A DNA stretch of 15,000 nucleotides. Origin: Chromera velia (lineage: Eukaryota; Sar; Chromeraceae). The first letter of the stretch is position 1. Every line of letters begins with the position of its first letter. Positions 7,093 to 15,000 of the stretch are shown one piece after another. Where the stretch lies: NCBI GenBank assembly GCA_018398765.1, contig JAHBMJ010001562.1:7501-22500 (forward strand). Direction: 5' to 3'. The position numbers and the translations under genes were made by a program. The notes under the pieces were generated by a model that did not search any database, was not told the DNA's origin, and saw only the letters and a list, made by a program, of their open reading frames with translations.

Positions 7093-8590
7093 TTACGCCC
7101 GCAAGGGACCAGTCATTGTCATCCTGAATAGAGCACGCTTGCACCATTTCTGGCCCACGCACACGCACAAAAACACGCACAAGCACGCGCTGCGAGCCTG
7201 TATGTGTGCTCTACCGCCAACCCACCCAAAAGCAACAAGCAGATGTACGCAGACAGCCCAGAAAGGCGAACCAGAAAGATGCCTACCCCAGTCACTCACT
7301 CACCTTCAACAGACCCGGGTTCACTTTGGCAATCAGAATCCACCCCGAGGTCTCGGGATCCTCGATGATCAGTTCTGCAGGCAGACGGGAGGGGGGCGCG
7401 TTGAAGGAAGGACAAGAGGAGAGAGGGAAAGACAGACACAGACAAAGACAAAAAACCGATGAGAGACGGGGGAAACAGAGGTTAAACAGCGAGCAACGGG
7501 GGAAAAACAAAAACGACAATTAAGAGCTAGGGTCGAGACTTTCCAAAGAAACAAAGCGGAATTAAGGCAGGAAGGAAGGAAGGAAGATCCACACACACAT
7601 GCACTCACTCACTCACGGGGGTTCTGCAGTAGTCTCTCGTTGTACTCGATCAGTTCCCCGTCTATCCCCATGTACACAGGCCAGACGGAGTCGCCCATGC
7701 GGATAGATAGGACCTGCAGAGACGAAGATAGAACAGGCATGAGTCTTCTTTTCTTCCCTTCCCTTCTGTTTGTCTTTATTTGTGCTTGCATTGGGCAAGC
7801 GGAGGTTGGCTTTACATACACACAGGCATGCATAGATAAGATCCCTTCATCCGTGAAGGTAGAAGCTGTGCGGGTACACAAAACCAACGGCTGCATACAT
7901 CCATGTTTGTGCGGACTCGAGTGCCGCTTCGTGACGGCTCATTCCAGTCAGTCGCACAGCCTTTACCTGCCGAACCAATGAGGCTTTCGTTTGCTTGTCA
8001 CTTTGTTGCTCTCTTCAATCAGCCACACGAAGGAGCCTGAGGAGTAAAACACGCCCACATGCAGACTGACAGACCGATCGACTCACTGACTGAGCAGACA
8101 GACGAACGGCAAACTCTCTTTCTCCCTCTTTCTTTTTGTTCCTTCGTACCTGAGATGAGTGGTGCAGCCTGAGTGCTCCTCTTTTCCTCTTTCCTATTAC
8201 AGAGGCTCCTCGGACACGATCCGAAAAATCAACGCTCACGCGCATCTGGCTTTCCAACCCTGCCTCTTCTTTCACTTCTTCTTCTGCCGCTGCTGCCGCA
8301 GAAGATGACGACGACGACGATGAAGCCTCACCAGCAGAAGGCAGACCTCTTTTTTTTTTTGCGTCTTCTTCCGCGCAAGCGGATGAAGAAGCGGATGAGG
8401 AAGAAGAGCCATCATTCGGCGTATTTCGAGCTTCTTCTCCCCCCCTCCCCCTTCCCTCCCGTGCCTTTTTTAGAAGGGCGTGCGACTCTGCAATACCCAC
8501 GATGACCAGCCCGTTGGCATGCTCGAAGACGTACTGGTCGTGTCCCTTCACCCCCATGTGGTCGACGGAGTAGAGCCTCGTGTAGTATCT
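7093..8590 (-). CDS. ABITRAM: Abitram (Simiate/FAM206) homologue, spliced, 5' exon unresolved
   Basis: Three exons are well supported: 8590-8150 (147 codons), 7713-7617 and 7374-7304. Their phases (0, 1, 0) join without a break across introns 8149-7714, 7616-7375 and 7303-7150, each GT-AG, with acceptors CTGCAG or similar. The product matches Abitram in order: RYYTRLYSVDHMG, then a VIVGIAESHALL block (the family's ITLAESHPVL), GKRKRGA, a GELIEYNERLLQNP block (family RLMEVNENILHKP) and SGWILIAKVNPG. In animals Abitram is a small nuclear and cytoplasmic actin-binding transcription modulator; function here is inferred. A Ser/Ala/Glu/Lys-rich insertion of about 65 residues splits the first conserved half. 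The last exon is probably 7149-7093 (18 codons, TAA), but an acceptor near 7120 is an alternative. The codons before RYY are missing: the frame stops just upstream of the acceptor at 8591, so a first exon must lie further 5'. Confidence 0.75.
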
Positions 8591-8877
8591 CTGCACGCAC
8601 GCACAGGGTCACAGACAGAGTGTCACTGGTGAGACCGGACGGTCGATCAGGGCAGTGTGTGTCAGGGAGAATAGGCACGGAGAGCCGCTGCCTGGGAGGC
8701 AGGGTGGAAGGTAGCAGAGTGAAGAAGGGAGAAAGGGAGCAAGGGGAACAGATAAGTAGACACGGCAGGACGGACACATACAGACAGCCAGACGCCACAA
8801 CCGGGTCTGAGTCCAAACAAAACTCTTTTTTTGAAAGGGTCCTTTCATCCATCGGTCGCGATTCTCAAGTCCTTGAC

Positions 8878-8943
8878 ACAAACAAAATCATGCAGGCAGG
8901 GGCCTGTCCCCCGTACAGAAGAAGTGGGGGAAGAGGAGGACAT
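8878..8943 (-). CDS. Candidate first exon of the Abitram homologue
   Basis: An ATG at 8943-8941 opens a Ser-rich frame that reaches HDFVC, after which a GT at 8877 would join in phase 0 to the RYY exon at 8590. The Phe-Val just before Arg-Tyr-Tyr resembles the family's N-terminal join. The donor (GTCAAG) is poor, and a better-looking donor (GAG then GTGAGAG, about 10127) lies farther upstream but has no ATG in the needed frame. This is a guess that transcript data would settle. Confidence 0.2.
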
Positions 8944-10421
8944 GCAGAAAGCCTGGCGAAGGGTCTGATTCCAGCAGGGTTTGCGCTGACCAAAGTGGTG
9001 CACTTCCTTCCGTCTACACAAATGCATGGAATGAGGCGTTCCTCCTGATGCGGGTCGCCAACCCTCCTGTTTACACTCAAACAGTTCACACACGGCCAAC
9101 GATAACACAGTTGCACCCCATCGAGGAACAGTCACGCAGGCAGGAAGGCAGAGGACTGACGTCAATGACTCCAGGGAAGAATTTCGAGGGCGCCTGTCTG
9201 AATTCGTCTCCTTCTGTCTGGGGTTCGCCTGGCATCTTCTCGCGCTGTTTATGTGCCTTTGTGGATTCGTTTGAGCCTCAAGGAAAACAATGGAGCAGAA
9301 ACTGTGTCCTTGGGTTTCTGATGACGAAAATCGCAGAGAGGGAACCACGTCGGCTTCGGGAGTTCCACCCGCACGACTTTTCAGAAAAGGAGACGGACGG
9401 TGGAGACGGAAAAACTTCGCGCACAAAAGAGGATCTTTTCCCGGAGGTCGCCCCTCGATCAGTTGCAATCCTCAAAACAGGAAACCAGCAGGTAAAATTG
9501 TGCTTGCAGGGTTCAACTATGTTCAACTCTGAGTGACTGTCAGAGTCTGACAGCTAGCTTTAAGCCTTCACCTGTCAGGCAGGGCGAGCTTCGCATTAAT
9601 TTCGCATTATTATGCTTCGCATGCAAGAATGCATGTATGCTTGAGCCATTCCGAGCCATGCATGCATGCATTCTGCGACGCGGAGTGAAAGCCGAGACAA
9701 AAAGCATGCAGGTCAGTCGTTTTCATATATATGCACACACTGAGTCAGTGAGTCTCTGAAACCTGGAGTCCGACGTGTTATAATTTTTCTTCGATGGTCC
9801 GCTGCTTCTTCTGACGCTGATCTGCAGAACTCCAGGGTCGACTTGGAAGCTGGTCAGGGTGCGCGAGGTGGCAGAGCAGAACAGAAGATTGCCACCCTAC
9901 AGGGGAATTCGAAGTCCCCTTCTCTCCTCTTTTCATTGCACAGGCATTTTTGTCGCAACGCGAACAGAAAGACAATGACAGCCCACAAAGATCCCCTGTG
10001 TGTCCTCATTAACCACGCCTACCCACCGGGAGAGGTCAGAGAATCTGTGTCTGGAGGATCACGCACCGTTGTCTTTGAGCCTGTTTCAATGCCCTCATGC
10101 AGTCTTTCGCCCTTTGCACGCAGGTCCTCTCACCTCTGTCGTGTTCGAGACCCTCCTTTGGCACTGCGTGGCTTGTTCTGCACATGGCAAAGAAGGTTGG
10201 TACAGAGCAAGTGCGACACACTTTCGTAGCACGGGAACAAAGCCAGCTCAATATATATAGTGGCGAACATGCGAGCATATACATGGATATCGACAACATC
10301 AAGTGGCCAAAAGGGAGAGTAATATTCAAGTTGCCTTGGGAAGACTATACATGAAGTACAGCTGTTGTGTACAGGACAGGCAGGTATTCAAGTGAGCATG
10401 CGTATGTTTCTATCTGTGTAT
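8944..10421. other. Region with no confident gene
   Basis: Many short frames occur on both strands but none shows a domain. The + strand has acceptor-like sites with pyrimidine tracts at 9942-9943 and 10122-10123, followed by open stretches, so unrecognised exons are possible (perhaps 5' exons of the LRR gene). The stem-loop at 9626-9674 lies here. Confidence 0.45.
9626..9674. repeat. Stem-loop with 15-bp arms and 19-base loop
   Basis: The left arm 9626-9640 (AGAATGCATGTATGC) pairs with the right arm 9660-9674 (GCATGCATGCATTCT) at 14 of 15 positions, and the odd pair would be a G-U wobble in RNA. The 19-base loop holds GAGCCAT twice. The right arm contains overlapping TGCATGCA motifs (9659-9666, 9663-9670). 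Just 5', TTCGCAT occurs three times (about 9590, 9601 and 9616). Confidence 0.6.
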
Positions 10422-10424
10422 GTA

Positions 10425-10463
<39 letters not shown>

Positions 10464-10473
10464 GTATGTGTGT

Positions 10474-10508
<35 letters not shown>
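10422..10508. repeat. GT microsatellite with TATG interruptions
   Basis: An interrupted (GT)n tract with several GTAT variants runs for nearly 90 bases. It is preceded by TGTATGTATG and followed by unique sequence. Frames through it read as Val-Cys or His-Thr repeats and are not genes. Confidence 0.9.
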
Positions 10509-10512
<4 letters not shown>

Positions 10513-11000
10513 CGTCCTTGTCCGTGTCCGTTGGCAGGGAAAGGTTTCTCCACTCTTCAAAGCTGTGGACCTCTCTCGTCAGCCCACCCATTGACTTTTT
10601 GTCTCCTTGTTCTGATGCATGGGTGGGAGGGGGGCGCAGAAGCTCGGAACATGGCCTTGATGGGGCCTCCGAGATATGGTTTGATTTTTTCTGTTGCTGT
10701 CATTGAAGTGCGGCCCTCACACTTTCCCCAATTCATTTTAGCTCCCACTGATGCATCTTCATGATGGGAATCCCCACGGGTTGGTTTAAATGTCGTACTG
10801 TTAGCGTTTCCCGAAAGGGGCATTCGATTGCCTCATTGAAGTGCGCTTGACACTCTTTTGTTCCCTTCCGCTGGACTCCATCATGTTGGGGAATCTCTCA
10901 GCTGATTTCCAAGATCAAGGCGTCGTCTCAGTGTAAAAGTGGCATTCATTCAACCTTGCTGTGGACGAAAAGAATTAAGTTGTTTTGCATCTTCCACTGT
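10509..11000. other. Spacer with no gene seen
   Basis: A plausible + strand acceptor (TTGGCAG near 10531-10537) is followed by an open frame ending about 10764, but the translation shows no family. No RNA gene or repeat was found before the minisatellite begins. Confidence 0.45.
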
Positions 11001-11537
11001 GGCCCCTCTTTCTCTTGACTTCCTCTTTGGCCCCTCTTTCTCTTGACTTTCTCTTTGGCCCCTCTTTCTCTTGACTTTCTCTTTGGCCCCCCTTTCTGTT
11101 GACTTCCTCTTTGGCCCCTCTTTCTGTTGACTTCCTCTTTGGCCGCTCTTTCTGTTGACTTTCTCTTTGGCCCCCCTTTCTGTTGACTTCCTCTTTGGCC
11201 CCTCTTTCTGTTGACTTCCTCTTTGGCCCCTCTTTCTGTTGACTTTCTCTTTGGCCCCCCTTTCTGTTGACTTCCTCTTTGGCCCCTCTTTCTGTTGACT
11301 TCCTCTTTGGCCCCTCTTTCTGTTGACTTTCTCTTTGGCCCCCCTTTCTGTTGACTTTCTCTTTGGCCCCCCTTTCTGTTGACTTCCTCTTTGGCCCCCC
11401 TTTCTGTTGACTTCCTCTTTGGCCCCTCTTTCTGTTGACTTCCTCTTTGGCCGCTCTTTCTGTTGACTTTCTCTTTGGCCCCCCTTTCTGTTGACTTCCT
11501 CTTTGGCCCCTCTTTCTGTTGACTTTCTCTTTGGCCG
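11001..11537. repeat. 28-bp minisatellite, 19 full units plus a partial one
   Basis: GGCC occurs exactly every 28 bases from 11001 to 11533 with no insertion or deletion. A unit reads GGCCCCTCTTTCTGTTGA then CTTCCTCTTT. Variants are limited to CCCC/CCCT/CGCT after GGCC, C or G in the TCTsTTGA step (the first three units have C), and TTCC versus TTTC. Units 4-12 and 15-20 follow a three-unit order (84 bp), a higher-order repeat. The minus strand is open in all frames across the array and forms most of a 251-codon frame (10975-11730). Confidence 0.95.
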
Positions 11538-11894
11538 CTGTAAGGTGGGGGCTCAAAAGGCGCGCCTGCTTTTTCAAACCCTTCCTCTCTCTACAGAAGC
11601 TCTGACAGTCGGTCAGTCGACAGAATACGCCAGGGGCATTTGCTGGACTCAATACAGATGGAAGCGAAATAGGAAAGTACATGTTGCATTTCTTGCGTCT
11701 CTCCTCTTGAGTCGACCTCTTCCATTCCATTCATAGACCCTCCTCTCGATTGATCGATCGATCTATCGAATTGCAGTTAGTGCCCCTTTTCAATGAATTG
11801 CCGTGACTGCGCTTAGTTCTCGTCTCAGACTTTGCTTGCTTTGTCTGCCTTTCTGCCTGCTCATGACTGTGGCTGCTTTTCTTTTCATTGACTC

Positions 11895-11916
11895 TGTGTG
11901 TGTGTGTGTGTGTGTG

Positions 11917-11956
<40 letters not shown>

Positions 11957-11972
11957 TGTGTATGTACACACA

Positions 11973-12018
<46 letters not shown>
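11895..12018. repeat. Compound GT / AC / GA microsatellite with an internal dyad
   Basis: (GT)n with a few ATs runs to about 11962, then switches through TATGTACA to (AC)n up to about 11990 and (GA)n to 12018. The GT and AC parts are inverse complements around 11963-11964; the innermost 12 pairs are perfect. It lies just upstream of the first LRR exon called, probably within an intron. Confidence 0.9.
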
Positions 12019-12022
<4 letters not shown>

Positions 12023-12121
12023 GGGTAACCAAAGCATGGCCATATCACTGTCTTTACGCTTTGCAGAGAGACCGAAGAGAGAGCACATGAGGGATAAATA
12101 TATTTGATCTGTTCTCTGCAG

Positions 12122-14056
12122 GAGAATCTCTCCTTCGAAGGGGCGGCCAGGTGGCTCTATGCAGCTTCTTGCAGGAGGCCTCGGTAAGGGGCGGGGAGAC
12201 TGTGCCGCAAGTCAAGGATCTGACTTTCACAGGTCTGGGTGCAAACGAGAGAATGTTGCGGAGTGAACGACCGCCATTGCATTTGTCCATTAGAAAAGGA
12301 ACACAATCGAGAGGACAGCTCATTCTTTCTGAAGGAAATCATCGTGCCTCCTGTTCTTTGATCCACCTTTGCAGCCACCAACCTGGACGCTGCTGGGGCA
12401 CAAAACCTCGTTCAGGCAATAACGCCGGGAATTGTCAGCGTGACCATGAAAGGTGGGTGCCAGCGAGAGAGTCAATTTCATGGATGAGTAAGAAGACGAA
12501 TGAGTGAGAGATGACTTCCGCACTTTGTCTAGCAAAAACAAATCTAGGCTCCTGTCGATTTCACCTTTTGTGTCCTTTTTTGTTTGTGTGAGCTGCAACA
12601 AGACTGTTTTGTTTGATCAGCAGTTCCTTCCGTGCATAAAATACCTTTTTTTCTCTCTCCTTCCAGTCCTTCCCTTCCAGTTTCTTTCTGGTCAGACGTG
12701 GGTCAAGTTTCTTCTTTGTGATTTTCTCTTCTTCCCATCGCAGCTTGGGAATAAATACTTTACCTCTTTCTCATTTGTAGAGTCTGTAGTTCCTTCGAGC
12801 TGACTAAATAAAATGAATCAATCGATCTGCCTGCCTGATTGCTTGCAGACCCTGACTTCGACAGATTCATCTTCACGACTCTGCAGTCCGCCCTCATCAC
12901 AGGAGTAAGGGAAGGGCTCTTTCGTTGTCTGAGCAATCTAGAGTTTGGGGGGGCGGGGTTTGTCGTTGCCTCAAACGTTGAGGCCTTGGCAAACGTCCTT
13001 GACAAGGCTCTGCTTCCCTCTCTGCACCGATTGTCTGTATCAGTCTACGAGCTTCCAGGCTTAATGAATGAGGAGATAGAATCCAGATGGGATCCCACGT
13101 CCCTTCAGTCCGTCCAGAGACTTCTAGATGCACTGCAGGATTGCAACAAACGGCCCCCACTGAAAAAAGTGCACCTGTCCTGGTGTGAGGCTTTCGGGTC
13201 GGTGAAGAACGCCCGTTTGCTCGGTTCTGCTCCCTTCCCCCTCTTCGAGGACGCAGACCTCCGTCTGTGGGGAGAGGCGGCCTCGGCCTTCCTCACGGCA
13301 CTTGCAGGCAATGCGGATGGAGGCACAGCAGCAGGTGGAGAACAGAAGAAGGGGGGAGGGGGAGACAGATTCGAGTCCCTGAGTCTTGTCTTGGGTCCTT
13401 TTGAGAGGAGGTTGAAAACCCCTCTGAACATTGTGTCCCTCCTGCCTGGCGCATCCCTCCGCACCCTCAAATTTCTTCTTCTGAACAATCTGTACAGGCA
13501 CACGGGGGAGGCAGATGGTGTGATTGGAGGGGCTCTGGGTCAGATGGTGAGGGAGGGGCATTTGTTGAATCTGACATATATCATGATTGAGTCTTGTTGG
13601 TTCTCTAGGGAAGACATGAGGCTGCTGATGGAAGCAGTCGCAGAGTCCGAGAAGGGGATGCCCCGATTGGATCTCTTTCGAGTCTTTTGTACAGAGGCAA
13701 AGGTGAAAGCCGGCATCGGTCTGACTTTTCTGGCATCTGCACTGGGTCGAGGGAAGCTGCCGGCCCTGGAGAAGATCAATCTGCAAGTGGTCGGGATTGA
13801 CGACGGGGACATGGCGGCATTCGGGGATTTGGTTCGGACAAATGATCTTCCTTCGTTGACTGAAATTGATTTTACAGACAATATGAAGATCACACAGGTA
13901 GGTCTTGGGAGCTTCGTTGACGCTCTCCGACCGTCCTCTCTCCCAAATGTCAAACAAATTGGTTTAAAGAATCTGTATCTTCGTGACCCGCTCCAAGCAG
14001 TTTGTGATAGGATTCCGGGAGAAAGGTTGAAGAAAGCGATGGGTAAAGCAGAGTAG
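12122..14056 (+). CDS. Leucine-rich-repeat protein (ribonuclease-inhibitor-like), 5' end missing
   Basis: Three exons join in one frame: 12122-12232, 12375-12452 and 12849-14056 (TAG at 14054-14056), giving about 465 residues. All junctions are phase 1, so each internal exon can be gained or lost without changing frame. Introns 12233-12374 and 12453-12848 are GT-AG with acceptors TTTGCAG and CTTGCAG. Across the junctions the repeats read on smoothly: VPQVKDLTFT joins TNLDAAGAQNLVQAI, and VSVTMK joins DPDFDRF. Later units include LPALEKINLQVVGIDDGDMA and LPSLTEIDFTDN, typical long RI-like LRRs with the P-x-L-x-x-I/L pattern. Residues in the middle (near 13310-13360) are a Gly/Lys-rich insertion. 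Such proteins bind other proteins; no partner, signal peptide or catalytic domain is visible. The frame stops upstream of 12122 without an ATG, so one or more 5' exons remain unfound. Confidence 0.72.
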
Positions 14057-15000
14057 CCTGAGTCAAAGCCAGAACCATGATTGAAGCTAGGATTGAAGGC
14101 TTAGTAGAACAGCTAACAGCGTAGAGTTGAAACCGGGTCTGCCCTCTTTGTTAAAAATCATCATCACCATCGATCATCATCATATACGCCATCGCCCATG
14201 ATTCGCTATTGGCCCATGCTAGGCATCTAGCGGTCGGCAGGTCACAACATGCAAGGCCTTTAGTGTAAGGCAGATTATTAAATGCAACGTTAAATTATAA
14301 GTTAAATAATAGACTCTCACTTAGTAACTAGCTCACACCTGCCGCTGGCTGCCAATTTTAATTATAAGTGTGATTTCATTCTTTTACTTTGTATTGATTT
14401 TCGAAATTGCGTGGTTTTAATTTTTTTGGATGAATTATTTTCTAAATTTACTAAGGCATTGAATTAAGGTTTTTTCCTAGCTTTTAGCTTGTTAGAAAAT
14501 GCCTAGGGGTATCAGAGAGAAAAAAAAAGTAAATAATTCTCTTTGTCAGGAATTTTTTTTTTTGTCAAAACAACTGTTGTTTTTCTGTTGTACGGATGTT
14601 GTACAAGTGTTGCAAGATGTTGTAGGTAAAAAAAAAAAGAAAAAAAAATATATAGATAACTCGTTTTTCTAGAGACTTTTTTTTTTGCTATAACATGCTC
14701 AGGCTTGAGAAAATGAATGAACAACTTTCAAAAATTTAACATTTCTACTCCTTCATAATGGTGTTTTTCGCTAAGGGGGGTCGCAAAATATATTAGTAGC
14801 TTTTTTTATGTTAATTAGACCTTTAATCTGATTTTATGTATTTCGCTAAATATACAACATTAAAAAAAACTTTAAATTAATTTTATTCAATATAGTTTTT
14901 GTTTAGAGTTGTCTTCATTTATTTTTTAAAGTTTTTTTTAAAAAAGGAGTCACACTATGGAGCTATTGACGTTCATCACAGAAAAAGATAGAAAAAACAT
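14057..15000. other. 3' flank of the LRR gene, becoming very AT-rich
   Basis: The first 200 bases after the stop have mixed composition with a CATCAT-like run near 14158-14183. From about 14260 the DNA is strongly AT-rich with many homopolymer runs, and no frame is convincing. An ATG at 14957 is open to the window end but only for 14 codons. Confidence 0.55.
14587..14628. repeat. Degenerate 10-11-bp tandem repeat (GTTGTACGGAT-like)
   Basis: Four units each start with GTTG: GTTGTACGGAT, GTTGTACAAGT, GTTGCAAGAT and GTTGTAGGTA. A T11 run lies 23 bases before it (14553-14563) and an A11 run starts at its last base (14628-14638), so the repeat sits inside an inverted T/A pair. Confidence 0.6.

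Noticed and set aside
9048-9536. A 162-codon + frame
   Set aside because: No domain, no convincing ATG context and no splice links; its residues look like random translation.
10127-10329. Minus-strand segment ending in a good donor (GAG then GTGAGAG) as Abitram exon 1
   Set aside because: The frame that has an ATG ends in the wrong phase for the RYY exon, and the frame with the right phase has no ATG.
10345-10706. Frames rich in Val-Cys or His-Thr
   Set aside because: They are translations of the GT microsatellite.
10975-11730. A 251-codon minus-strand frame
   Set aside because: Most of it is the 28-bp minisatellite read through; its openness follows from the repeat unit having no stop in any frame. 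Kept as a finding, not as a gene.
14957-15000. ATG preceded by AAGGAG, like a bacterial ribosome binding site
   Set aside because: Only 14 codons are visible before the window ends, the neighbours have spliceosomal introns, and purine runs are common in this AT-rich DNA.

Overview
The window looks like nuclear DNA of a single-celled eukaryote. Two genes are split by spliceosomal GT-AG introns of about 140-440 bases. Coding regions have balanced base content, while three long stretches (about 1330-2150, 5800-6480 and 14260-15000) are very AT-rich. Microsatellites and a minisatellite fill the spaces. The LRR gene style, long low-complexity insertions and TGCATGCA motifs (a known target of ApiAP2 factors in Apicomplexa) would suit an alveolate such as a chromerid alga (Chromera type). 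That assignment is inference; no rRNA or other phylogenetic marker is present.

Layout. 1-726: no gene I can defend. 727-1329: a weak 200-codon ORF on +. 1330-2152: AT-rich, no gene. 2153-5797 (-): an intronless 1214-residue ORF, the most striking object here. It contains three tandem copies of a module built from PD-(D/E)XK nuclease-like domains. 5798-7092: upstream spacer of that gene, with a TGCATGCA array, a perfect CG-rich hairpin, AT-rich DNA and a 260-base pyrimidine tract. 7093-8590 (-): spliced homologue of Abitram (Simiate/FAM206), with three well-supported exons, a probable last exon and an unresolved first exon. 8591-11000: no confident gene; it holds a 15-bp-arm stem-loop and a GT microsatellite. 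11001-11537: a 28-bp minisatellite of 19 full units. 11895-12018: a GT/AC/GA compound microsatellite. 12122-14056 (+): the 3' part of a ribonuclease-inhibitor-like leucine-rich-repeat gene, three exons, 5' end not found. 14057-15000: AT-rich, no gene.

The three genes do not form an obvious pathway. The Abitram and LRR genes point away from each other, separated by repeat-rich DNA. The nuclease-like gene lies downstream of Abitram on the same strand and is set off by AT-rich flanks and by its lack of introns, which raises the possibility of a mobile, transferred or retrocopied origin.
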